From: Linum tenue
Lineage: Eukaryota; Streptophyta; Magnoliopsida; Malpighiales; Linaceae
Assembly: GCA_946122785.1 (NCBI GenBank)
Contig: CAMGYJ010000008.1
Location: forward strand, 59,564,877 to 59,628,876
Reading direction: 5' to 3'
DNA length: 64,000 bases
Made by a program: the position numbers and the translations under genes. The notes under the pieces are model-generated. The model saw nothing but the letters and a program-made list of their open reading frames with translations, had not been told where the DNA came from and ran no database searches. Positions 48,701 through 58,654 of the stretch are shown here, piece after piece (within the stretch, counting starts at the first letter, position 1; every line of letters starts with the position of its first letter).

Positions 48701-49915
48701 ATGGATCCTCATGGCTTCTCCAACCATTGGGGGTATCCACCACCATCCGAGTGGTATTACCCCGAGACACCCTGGAGCAATCAAGGAGGAGAAGACTATG
48801 GATCCGGGTTCCAGTACCAACCCCCTTACTATGGAGAACAATCTGACCCCTGGGCATATCAAGAACAATCTCATTACCAAGAAGACTTTCTCCCACAACC
48901 AGAAGGGCCATCAGCGCTGGAGTTACCCATGGCGGCCTTCACGGGCCATTCTGCAGAGCCATGCTACACTCCACAGCCAGATCCAAACTATGAACTGAAG
49001 CTTCTCCTGGAGCAGTTTGTTCGGGACTCCGAGAGACGCAATCGCAGAATGGATCTTCACATCCAAGCCCTTTCCTCTTCCGATCCCTCATATCTCCATG
49101 ATATGGAGGAGGCTGTTCAACGCTCAGCGAAGCAAACAGAGTGGGTGTTGCAAGTTTGCTCACAACTTGCTCAAGATCACCCGTCTGCTACCGTACTAGA
49201 AGAGGACGAGAAAGAAGAAGGCTACAAGGACATCGTGGAGCACACAGAAGTTGTCACGGAGAGCTCCCGAGATGATCATGATCAGGAATGTCCTGTCGTA
49301 GCCGACCACCCTTTCCCGCACCCCACACTGAGCTTTGAAGAGGTGGGCATGAGTGAGGAGATGCAAGAAGATCTCATGAGAGAAATTGCTTGGCAACTTG
49401 CTCTCCAATCCGTGCTAGAAGAAGAAGAGAGAGAAAGGGTGCAAAAAGAAGTTGTGGAGGATGACGAAAGTGAAGCAGAAGGAGTTCTTGATCATTTCCC
49501 AGGGGTGATACCACATGAAGAAGAAAGGGAGGTTGAAGAAGCAATTGGCGTCCAGGCTGAGGACGAAGCTGGGGTGGAAGAGGTTTGCACCGGCCATGAG
49601 TTACATGTGATAGCTCCACCAAACTTCGAGGAGCTGCTTGGCAAGGACCCATTTGCAGTGTCTCTTTGCCAGACCAAGGCCACATCGACATCGGTCCCTC
49701 TTGGTGGACGCGGTGGTGGCCAATCGATGCTGTCATATCTGGTTTGGGGCAATGAGACGAGAGAAGAGAAGAAGAGGTCTCGAGGGTGGAGACTTCATCT
49801 GCATCAAGTGCACGAGCTTCCATCACCTGTCATACCACATGCTCGTGACTTGAGACTCCACCTCATTGACGAGAACCTCAACTTCAAAGAGGTTCTGGGG
49901 TGGACCGAAACTTAG
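48701..49915 (+). CDS. Unfamiliar acidic protein carried by element 2
   Basis: 404 codons, intact, starting 112 nt after the primer site, where gag normally begins. Residues 1-60 are Tyr/Pro/Trp/Gln-rich (WGYPPPSEWYYPETPW). About 95-160 look helical and mixed-charge (LLLEQFVRDSERRNRRMDLH, RSAKQTEWVLQVCSQLAQ). About 165-310 are strongly acidic with EEEERERVQK and DDESEAEG stretches. The C-terminus is more basic and ends LGWTET. There is no CCHC knuckle, protease motif, signal peptide or membrane segment. I do not recognise a family. Its place suggests a gag replacement or a derived N-terminal gag part; an intact frame in an element this young suggests it was functional when it moved. Confidence 0.75.
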   Translation: MDPHGFSNHWGYPPPSEWYYPETPWSNQGGEDYGSGFQYQPPYYGEQSDPWAYQEQSHYQEDFLPQPEGPSALELPMAAFTGHSAEPCYTPQPDPNYELKLLLEQFVRDSERRNRRMDLHIQALSSSDPSYLHDMEEAVQRSAKQTEWVLQVCSQLAQDHPSATVLEEDEKEEGYKDIVEHTEVVTESSRDDHDQECPVVADHPFPHPTLSFEEVGMSEEMQEDLMREIAWQLALQSVLEEEERERVQKEVVEDDESEAEGVLDHFPGVIPHEEEREVEEAIGVQAEDEAGVEEVCTGHELHVIAPPNFEELLGKDPFAVSLCQTKATSTSVPLGGRGGGQSMLSYLVWGNETREEKKRSRGWRLHLHQVHELPSPVIPHARDLRLHLIDENLNFKEVLGWTET

Positions 49916-49952
49916 GAGCCATCGTCCGGCTCACGACGTGAAAGAAGCGCTT

Positions 49953-49970
49953 GTTGGGAGGCAACCCAAC
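49953..49970 (+). other. Conserved hairpin after the element 2 ORF
   Basis: GTTGGG-AGGCAA-CCCAAC, 38 nt after the stop. Same loop as in element 1 with a compensatory base-pair change. Confidence 0.75.
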
Positions 49971-50197
49971 CAGTCGGTTTGCATTTCTTTATCTATTTCT
50001 CCTCGGTTGAGTCCGTTTTGTTATTTGATTTTAGAGTCAATAACTCAACCTTTGTGAGATTTTGTGTGGTGTTTGTGTTCTGATTACTCTCTCTTCCTGG
50101 AATGCACCGCCTGCCCCGTCCACCATCATTCACCCTTGATCTGGTAACTTCGTTCTACCCTCCTTATCGTTCCTCCATTGAGGCCAATGTCGTGCTT

Positions 50198-50211
50198 AAG
50201 TGTGGGGGGAT
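50198..50211 (+). other. Second purine tract in element 2
   Basis: AAGTGTGGGGGGAT, an exact copy of the tract at 51340-51353, 1142 nt upstream of it. Confidence 0.8.
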
Positions 50212-50212
50212 G

Positions 50213-50350
50213 TTCGATTATGTATGCGGGTGAATGTTTGGCTGTTTGTGTGCTTGGAGCCTAGTCCACTGTCCAAATTTTTTCGATTATGTATGCGGGT
50301 GAATGTTTGGCTGTTTGTGTGCTTGGAGCCTAGTCCACTGTCCAAATTTT
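50213..50350 (+). repeat. 69-bp tandem duplication in element 2
   Basis: TTCGATTATGTATGCGGGTG... occurs at 50213 and 50282. It duplicates the left side of the conserved CTTGGAGCC hairpin. Confidence 0.9.
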
Positions 50351-50369
50351 TAAATTTGAGGGCTCCAAG
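50322..50369 (+). other. Nested hairpin in element 2 3' region
   Basis: CTTGGAGCC (50322-50330) pairs with GGCTCCAAG (50361-50369), with an inner CAAATTT/AAATTTG stem, as in element 1. Confidence 0.7.
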
Positions 50370-51339
50370 TACGTGTTTCCTTGCAAATTGCCTGCTCAGT
50401 ATGCTTTGAATTGACAGTCTCTATAGTAATGTGCAACCTAGGGAGGTAGTGTAGCACTATGGAGGATGTTGAAGTATAAGATTTTTCCTATCTAGCTCTC
50501 TGCTGTGTCAGTTGATTTTGTGAATTAGTGGAGCTAAGACCGTTGAATTCATGTGGTAATGGTGACTCTATTTGGATTGTGTTATGGACTCGTGTATCGA
50601 ACAGGGTGCTCATATGGAAAATGGGAAGCAGTTGGTCCTCCATGTCAAAATCATTAAATCTTAAACATGGGGTAAGCCCAACGTGTGTGGCACCGTTCAT
50701 TGCACAAAATCGGGTTTTGGAAGAGATTTTAGTGATCCTTAGTGGGGTACTCCTACAAGGTGAAGCTAAGCTGTCTCTAGTACAAGTAAAACTTCCACCC
50801 GTTGAGCGGTTTGCCTACTCGAGGATGTGTTTTTAAGGGCACGGATAGAGCTTCCGACCCCCCTTAATTTCATTGACCCTCCACACGAGTTGAGGAAAAG
50901 GAGTTAAAAGAAGTACTCTGGCGAGCGCCAGATGTACAGAAATTGCTCTTGCTCGACTAATAAGGGTCGACCGTGCAAAAGACTGCAGTTGGAACTCCAC
51001 CAAATGAAAGAAAAAATGTAAATGAAAGTGAGAAAAAGGGGTTCCTACGGTGAAATGAAGTGAAAGAGCACCCCGGTACAACGAGTCCTTGGTTGTGAAT
51101 GTTGTGAGTCCCTTTATCCATGAACTGACTGTCTTACTTCTACTTTTTCTCATGATCCTGGCTTGAGTCTAGTACTCGCATTGAGAGAGATAGGGAACGT
51201 CTTAGAAGACCAGTTGACCTCGTAAGCTGCTATATGATCTGGGAAATCCTCTACCGACGATCGGGGTTGTATGTTGCTATAGAGCTCTGGAGAGTTGCAT
51301 TGGTTTGAGTTAGGTTTGCTTGGGGACAAGCAAACAGTT

Positions 51340-51353
51340 AAGTGTGGGGGGAT
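51340..51353 (+). promoter_or_regulatory. Element 2 polypurine tract
   Basis: AAGTGTGGGGGGAT, one base before the 3' LTR. Confidence 0.9.
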
Positions 51354-51354
51354 T

Positions 51355-52849
51355 TGATGACTCGGTATTTGCACATGTTTTCCCCTTTGTTTCTTGATTG
51401 TTTGAGCTTGAATTACCGTGTCTTTGGCCTATTTTATGCTAGGTTGTGTTCCTTTGTCACATTTCAGGTCCTAGCACATAAAGTGAAGCATAGGCGCAAG
51501 TTTCAAGTCAATCAGAGATCAATTGGCGATTCGGGAGCAGAAACTCGGGCATGACCTGAAGAAGAATTGATTTCTACCTCACTTTATGGACAGAGAATCA
51601 TGCAAGCTTGTTATGAAACGAAAGAGGACGAGACTACGAGCGTCTGGGATCAAACGGCGACTGATTCGGAGTCCGGACGAGGGAGAAACGAAGCATTAAA
51701 CAGAGGCTGAGCAAGCTGCACGGGCAGACCAGGGAGGCGCACGGCCGTGCAACATATAATTCTGGCCGTGCGCTCTCTGCCGAGGCCTTGCACGGGCAAA
51801 ATCCAGCCTTGCACGGCCGTGCACCTGGCCGTGCAAGATGGCTGAGATCGATTAAGTGAAACGGTGCGTTTTGAGGGTGCACGGCCAGAATGGTGTTGTG
51901 CACGGCCGTGCACCTGGCCGTGCAACTCGGGGAAGCCTGTTTTTAAGCCTAATCCGAGCCAAAAGGGAGGAGAGCTGGGTTTTGGATCCCAAACACCCAA
52001 GGGACGAACCCTAGATTGAGAGAGCGACTTGGGAACATTCTTGGAGCTATTTTGGAGGATTTCTTCGCCATTGGAGCTCGGGAATCAAGCCCGGACTTGA
52101 AGACTGATCATCTGAAGATTCTTACTGCAGTCTCTCTCTTCTCTATGGAGTAACTTCCCTTCACTTAGGTTTTGAGGAACCCTAGCTATGTTTGTTTGAT
52201 TGGATGATTGTATGAGTACTCTGACTTGATAATCTTGAGTTCATATTCAATCTATGCATGTTTTCACGATTCAATTCTGCTTTAGTCGAGATTATTGATT
52301 CTGCTTTGATCCTATGAGAGCGAATACCTGATTAGGTCAATAGAGCACCATAGATTGATAGTAGTGGATCGATTGCTTTAGTCGAGGGTTGATTCACTGC
52401 TTTGTATCGATTGAGAACCTCATTCGATAGAGGGAGTCTAGTTCAGAACGCCTTGATCGATTGTTCTAGAGAAGGATACGTCCCTCTAGGCAATTGACTC
52501 AAGAGGGCCTTGTTCCTTTAGTCGAGACTCAAGGTCTAGTCAAGGATTCTCCGCATTGTAAATGAAAGTGAAACAAGTTAGAGATCATCGATCGTTAATC
52601 TGGCTAGTGGCTAGGGGGAATCATACCTAAGTGAGTTCCCAACCTGTAATTAGATTAACTTTAACTGTAGTTTGCTAGAGTAGTTTTAGTTCTTTCAACT
52701 TAATCTGTTTTGCTAGATAACGAACTGAAGCTGAGTAATAGTAACTCTAGAGACCCGTGGATTCGATATTTATTACTTGAGCCACTATAATGCAGTCCCT
52801 TTCATTGGTTACACTTGGCCATTGTTAGGAGTTGTGTTTTAGCAAGTCA
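51355..52849 (+). repeat. Element 2 3' LTR
   Basis: 1495 bp, almost identical to the 5' copy. Confidence 0.95.
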
Positions 52850-53274
52850 CGATCCCCGGCAATAATACTCGGTCGGGTATTTCAGGTGCCCGGCTGGGTA
52901 TTTTTAAACTCTGCGTAGTGGGGAAAAGGGAAATACCCGATCAAGGTTCAGAATACCCGATCGGGTATTTTAGCCATCCGGCCGGGACCCCTTCTGGAAC
53001 TCTGGCGTCCAAAACATGAAATCCCTGACCTCTCTTTGCATTTTACCCGGCCGGGTATTTTAACTCCTGGCCGGGTATTTTGCTCTTCTAGTGCCCTTCA
53101 CTCAAGTGTCCTCCTTTTTGACCCGAAACTCGTTTCCCCGCCTTCACGTCAACGCCAAGTCCTAAAATATGACAAAAACACACAACCTAGCGTGAAATCG
53201 GCATAAAACATGAGAATCGACTCTCAAACGGCTCAAGTATGGAGGTATAAACATGTGCAATCAATGGTCTATCA

Positions 53275-53698
53275 GTTCTCGGGCTCTGACGGCTAGAATT
53301 CTTCATCTTGGTAGAAGGGGGGGGGGGGGAGAAAACAGTGCCAGGGTTAGATGCCTCCAATGCCACAATCAATATGGGAAGGAATGAATATGTTTCAGTA
53401 ACCAAACACGACGACCATGGCTTTCTGCTTTCCATGCCACACCTTATTATAGTTAATAATGTATCCATAACGACTACAAATGTCGGCGATAACATGTCGA
53501 TAGCCTTGGGATATTATGGATGACACACATGTGTGAGTGCTCACTGCACAAGATATGACCCAATATCCTACTCTCTTGCTCTTGATGGCCCGGGCCCTAG
53601 CCTTGCATCCCTTGTGTTTATTTTGACATCAAACTATGAGCCTCTTTGGCTCAAAATAAGTTGTGTGTCATTCAAAACGCCGAGTCATTGCTTCAGTG
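53275..53698. other. Flank of the split Athila LTR
   Basis: No gene recognised. Contains a G13 run near 53318-53330. GTTCT at 53275-53279 should recur next to the other LTR if the element is complete. Confidence 0.4.
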
Positions 53699-54596
53699 TC
53701 AATAGCGTGTCACACCTCCTTCTTCGTACCAATTTGTTGGCCCTTCGTAATCCCAGTGAGTGGAAGGCTCCATTCCAAATGAAAATTGGAATGTGATTGT
53801 AGTATGGGATAGGTACATGGTCACGAGACACATCATCATCATCATCTGAATCTGGGCCTGAATCATCAGCACCTTCAAGAGGGCCGAAGCTGTCTGCACT
53901 AACATCACCTTCCTCTTCTTCATCCTCAGGGTCACTAACTGGACCTAGCAGGGATCTTCCATCTGATCTTGATCATGAAAGGAACCTTCATCAACTCCGT
54001 AATGGTAATTGTGATAAGTATCGCTGCTTGCATGGAAGTTGTACTCAGATTGGTACTGGTAGCCTTCTTGTTGGTTGTCATGGTACCGTTGGGATTCTTC
54101 TTCATATGATGGGAAGGATTGATGATGACCTCCACCTCCTTCTCGGTACTTATGGTAGGAATTAGGACCATGGTAACCTTGGTAGGGATGATCTTCATAT
54201 AATCCACCTCCACCGTGGATACCATATGTTTGGCCATCTCCAGAATGACCTCCACCACCTTCGACCGCCTCGGGTGTAAACAAACATTTATGCTTTGGAA
54301 AGGTTATTGGGTATCAAAAATTCGACCATGACATCTACTTCCGCCTGAGTGGTTATGCGGAATTCCTCATGCCACAAATACCCGCATTGTCTGTTTGGAT
54401 ATCGATACACCATACAAGCAACTCTCCTCGTGCCATCCATGCGAGTAACTGTACACATTTGACTGATCTCTTCAAGGTTCGGTCTCATAGCGACATTCAC
54501 TTTATGAAAATTACCCTCGATGTAACGTATCCTGTTTTCGGTCTCTTCCGTATCACCATTCCACCGTAACTCAAGAGTGAACTTTTGGAATGCCAT
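53699..54596 (-). pseudogene. Possible MULE-type transposase N-terminus
   Basis: Minus strand from MAFQKFTLELRW at 54596. The first frame is about 100 residues with LWHEEFRITTQAEVDVMVEF. After a stop and frameshift comes a Gly/His/Tyr-rich segment (GGGGHSGDGQTYGIHGGGG), then, in another frame, an acidic stretch (EDEEEEGDVSAD, PDSDDDDDVS) followed by YYNHIPIFIWNGAFHSLGL. An acidic segment followed by such a block occurs at the start of some plant MULE transposases, so that is my best guess. No catalytic domain is present. It may instead be a broken host gene. Confidence 0.35.
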
Positions 54597-54926
54597 CTGT
54601 AATAAAATCGTAACTAAATTAATACCATAAAAATCACAATAAAAAGTAATACAAAACAAACTTACGAAGTAACGTTAATCGCAAAAACTCAAGAAAGTAG
54701 GGTGAAAAACAGAATTTTGAAGAAGAATAAGGAGAGGGGAGAAGAGCTGAGGTTTCTGGGGCTGTCTTTTATAGGCAACACGCCCATTGAAAACCACTGG
54801 GGGAGGGGGTGATTTTCACCTAACATGCAACCCCACGTCTGCAACCCCTTACATACCGACATGTTGACTATCGTGGGGATGGGGACTACATACAAACCCC
54901 CCCCCCCCCCCTCCCCAGGCGGTTTG
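54597..54926. other. Upstream of the minus-strand frame
   Basis: No gene. A C16 tract lies at about 54896-54911, just left of element 3. Confidence 0.4.
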
Positions 54927-55452
54927 TGATGCAATTCCAAGCAGTAGAAGGAAGCCTAGTGGAGGGGGGAATACCCGGCCAATGAGCCAAATACCCGACA
55001 GGGAATTTTGGCAGCAACCGTCTCCTTTGGGCAGAAGGCCCCCGATCGTGGAGGCTATATACCCGACCATATATTTTTAGTTTCGACCGGGTATTTTGAC
55101 CTGTGTGACGAGAATTCGGGTTTTAAGTTGTTTTTGTTATTTTTAATTGTCCAGACCTAGATAAAGGCTGAAACTCGGGTTTTAGGGTGAGTTTTTAGCA
55201 GAATATTGATTTTTATCTTGGTTTTGAGCTTGAGGCTTGAACTTTTCTTTGTACCAATCAAGTTTTCCCCTTGATTGTGGTCGAGATTCTACCTTTCTAT
55301 ATTGATTGAGCCTCCTCCCGATTTGTGTTGAGATTGCACTTTCAATTCCATCATATCCAAAACAAACAAAAATCCCTAAAGAGTCTTTCTATTGTTCCTT
55401 CCTGGAGCTGCGTACTTTGATAACTATGAGTACAGGTTCCATGCTCATATTA
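54927..55452 (+). repeat. Element 3 5' LTR
   Basis: Carries degenerate ATACCCGG/CCGGGTAT motifs near 54970-55100. Confidence 0.9.
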
Positions 55453-55466
55453 GGTGCTATCAGAGC

Positions 55467-57354
55467 CCGGTTCAACATAGTGGCGAGATTGAAAGCGCGA
55501 GGACCAGTTGCTTGTCGAACAAGGTCCAAATATCTGATTGCAGAATGCAGAGAAGAGGAGGAATCGCTCTTTAAAGAAGAAACCCCAATTGAAGAACCAG
55601 TCATGGGAGAACAGAGTCAGAATCTTGCAGAAGCTATGAAACTGCTTGACGCGCAGATGGTACAGATGGGAGCTTTGCTTCAGGCCCAGCACTAGCAGGA
55701 CGATACCAAAGGTAACCTGGTTGAGACGAATCAGAGGTTGGATACCCTAATCACCAGGTTGGAGACGCAGCCAATGGGTAATCCACTACCACAGAAGAAT
55801 CCAGCAATTGTCGCAGCTCAGACTGGAGCCGCGAACCAAGAGGGTCCAAGAGCAGATCGAGTGTACCAAGATTTTCTTGAGACCCCAGATTGGCAAATGC
55901 AGAGGCGCCAATACACGGAGCAAAGTCGTCAGGTAATTCCACATAACAGACCTCCATTTAATGACTATGAGAATGATTATTATGAGTATGGAGGAAAGCA
56001 GGAGGTTATGGCATTGAATCGATTCGAGGGATTAAGCTCTCAAACCCCTCGTTTCAAGGCACTATTAGTGCATCAGCTTACCTCGACTGGGAGAGGAAGA
56101 TGATTATGCTTTTCTAGTGCAATCCTTACACAGAGCATCAGAAAATTATTGTAGCCACCTATGAGTTTACAGATTAGGCAGCAGTTTGGTGGGAAAAGAT
56201 TCAACAACGACGAAGGAGGAATCTGTAGCCAGAAGTTTCTTTTTGGGCAGAACTCTGAGGCCTGATGCGTGATCGGTTTTTTCCGCCTTTCTATCAGAGA
56301 GATCTCCATGATGCCTTGCAAGGAGTGCCGCAAGGAAATCGCTCTATTGATGAGTACTTCAAGGAGCTGGAACTGCTCATAATGAGAGCAAATGTGAGGA
56401 AAGACAAGGAAGCAACGATTGCTCGCTTTCTGCATGGGCTCAACAGGAAAATCAAGAATGAAGTGGATCTTCGTCTGTTTTTGGAGTTGGAGGAAGCGGT
56501 GCATTTGGTCACGAAGGTACAGAGGCAGTTGAAGGTGAGCTCGGGAAGAAGGTGACATGAATCACCCTGTTGCAGAGAACCTTCCTGAGGCTAACATGAA
56601 TCACCCTAATCCAAAAGGTGACAAGCCAACTGCAAGGAACACAACCCCAGCCATTCAAGCCAGGAATGAAGGCTCAACTGGAAGCATCCAATACTTCAAG
56701 TGCTTTGGTCGAGGTCACAAGGCTAACCAGCGCCCCAACAAGAAGACTCTTGTCTTGCGAGGTGGAGAGTACTTTTCTAAAGAGGAGTATGAAGAGAAGC
56801 CCATGGTGAATGCATTCGGTTCTAATGTTGATTCTGAAGATGATTATGTGGATGAGCACATCAAGGTTGAGAAACCTCCAACAGGTAAACTTTTTGGGGT
56901 GAACCATCGAGCTTTATCTATTGAAGTTTACACAGAGACGGAGCAGAGGGATAATCTCTTTCACTCTCGTTTCCTGTTTGACGAGAAGGTTTTGCCTACG
57001 GTCATCAATGGTGGTAGCTGCACCAATGTGTTTAGTCTGGATGCAGTCAAGAAGTTCCGATTGAGCACCATCAAGCATCCTCAACCATACACTCTGCATT
57101 GGCTGAACGATTATGGGAATATCAAAGTCAACAAGAAGCCCAAGGTTTGTTTTCAAATCGGTGATTATGCAGATGAGATTTGGTGTGATGTTGCTCCAAT
57201 GCAGGCTACTCATCTCTTATTAAGTCGTTCGTGGCAATATGATCGAGGAGCTATTCATGATGGAAGGAACAACAACTACCGGTTCAAGAGAGGAGACCGC
57301 AAGTTCCTGCTAAATTCATTGTCACCAGCTGAAGTCTGGGAAGATCAACAATAG
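55467..57354 (+). pseudogene. Element 3 gag and protease remnant
   Basis: Broken frames give, in order, a leader, a gag core at 56265-56555 (MRDRFFPPFYQRDLHDALQ, IARFLHGLNRKI) of the chromovirus Retrotrans_gag type, a degenerate zinc knuckle at about 56695 (YFKCFGRGHKANQRPNKK; two of the Cys are replaced), and a retropepsin-like region from about 56990 (INGGSCTNVFSLDAV, CDVAPMQATHLLLSR). The usual catalytic Asp (IDGGS) is Asn here. The frame ends at 57354 without any RT. Stops and frameshifts lie at about 55695, 56103-56265 and 56555. The gag was probably inactive before or after its last move. Confidence 0.85.
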
Positions 57355-57500
57355 CTGGCCATGAACTGGGCCAAGGAGAAAGAAAGTTCAAGTTGTTCGA
57401 AGTCAGAGGACGAAAGTGGAGCGCATATGATGGTTCGAAGGAACATATTGACTGCATTGAGGAGAAGTTCATTTGGAAAACTTCTCCAACGGGGAGGGAC

Positions 57501-58052
57501 TGATGCGATTCCAAGCAGCGGAAGGAAGCCTAGCGGAGGGGAGGAATACCCGGCCAATGAAGCCAAATACCCGACTGGGTATTTTGGGACGCCGACGGGG
57601 TATTTTGGCAGCAACCGGTCTCTTTTGGGCAGAAGGCCCCCCGATCGTGGAGGCTAAATACCCGACCGGGTATTTTTAGTTCCGGCCGGGTATTTTGACC
57701 TTTCTGACAGGAATTCGGGTTTTTAAGTTGTATTTGTTATTTTTAATGGTGCAGACCTATATAAAGGCTGAAACTCGGGTTTTAGGGTGAGTTTTTAGCA
57801 GAATATTTATTTTTATCTTGGTTTTGAGCTTGAGGCTCGAGCTTTTCTCTGTATCAATCAAGTTTTCCACTTGATTGTGGTCGAGATTATACCTTTCTAT
57901 ATTGATTGAGCCTTCTCCCAATTTGTGTTGAGATTGCACTTTCAATTCCATCATATCCCAAACAAACAAAAACCCCTAAACAGTGAATCTATTGTTCGTT
58001 CTTGGAGCTGCGTACTTTGATAACTACGGGTACAGGTTCCGTGCTCGTATCA
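57501..58052 (+). repeat. Element 3 3' LTR
   Basis: 552 bp. Contains AAATACCCGACCGGGTATTT at about 57655 and further half-sites. Confidence 0.9.
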
Positions 58053-58654
58053 GTTTGTGTCGTCAGCTCAAACCGCATGGTAATGAAGCAGTTTCTATTG
58101 CTGACAAAGAACCGTCGTGTTAAAAAGCGGTCTTCATCTAAGTTAGCCCTAGAACCGCCCCTGGAGGGTGCGGTTTGTGCTGTAAATATAAATCGTCTGT
58201 TTACCATGCGGTTCATCAACAAACTGCCTTCCCATGCGGTAGTTTTCATGAAATGGTGACATTTTTGGAGATTTTCCGAAAAATATGGTATTTTTAGAAT
58301 TTTACTTTTTAATGATGGTATTTCTGGAAAAAAATCCATTTTGTTTCCTGCTAATTTCAAAACACCCGCTTGTGCTGTTAAGTACCTCTTATTAATAAAG
58401 TTGTACAAAGAAAAGGCAAGGCCACCATATTTCACAGTTGTCGTCAAAGGCCAACTGACACCGGACGGTGGGCTTCATGAATCATGAGTGGGACATCTTG
58501 GATACTTCTTTTCTTAATCCCCTCTTTTTATCACGTTTTGTTTAAATTTTGTTCAACACAAATACATAATAATTGTATTTGATAAAACTGTGGAGAAAAT
58601 GGAACAAAGAATATGTCAATATATGTTGGTTTATCAGGATCATTTTTTTTATTC
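58053..58654. other. Flank between element 3 and a LINE
   Basis: No gene recognised. Contains GCGGTTTGTGCTGTAAATA-type sequence and several ATGCGGT phrases, a possible eroded DNA transposon end. Confidence 0.35.

Larger units (their letters stand above)
47071..52849 (+). mobile_element. Element 2: very young non-autonomous Athila-like element
   Basis: LTRs of 1495 bp (47071-48565 and 51355-52849) differ, by eye, at only two positions. The flanks are a perfect duplication CGATC (47066-47070 and 52850-52854). Primer site 48572-48589 and purine tract 51340-51353 are identical to those of element 1. The 2.8-kb interior holds one 404-codon ORF and no gag, protease or pol. Conserved 3' structures link it to element 1, and the first 250 bp of the LTRs are also alike. 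It must be mobilised by proteins of an Athila-type relative. Confidence 0.96.
46190..53274 (-). mobile_element. 5' LTR of the split Athila-like element, interrupted by element 2
   Basis: Minus-strand start TGATAGACCATTG at 53274. The LTR runs to 52850, is interrupted by element 2 (47071-52849, duplication CGATC), and resumes at 47070 down to 46190, where it is truncated near CGCTATACTAC. The LTR totals about 1.3 kb. It resembles the solo LTR at 40043-41470 but carries ACCCGGCCGGGT palindromes (52952-52969 and 53044-53057) where that one has GCACGGCCGTGC. Confidence 0.85.
54927..58052 (+). mobile_element. Element 3: chromovirus-like gag-protease-only element
   Basis: LTRs of 526 bp (54927-55452) and 552 bp (57501-58052) begin TGATGC and end ATTA or ATCA. 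They are flanked by a perfect duplication GTTTG (54922-54926 and 58053-58057). The primer site TGCTATCAGAGC at 55455-55466 is one mismatch from the initiator Met complement, and the purine tract GGGGAGGGA lies at 57491-57499. The LTRs differ by a deletion of about 25 bp in the 5' copy and many substitutions, so it is older than elements 1 and 2. No RT or integrase is present. Confidence 0.93.

Noticed and set aside
48701..49915. Element 2 ORF as an envelope-like protein
   Set aside because: No signal peptide, no membrane segment, and it sits at the gag position, not after pol.
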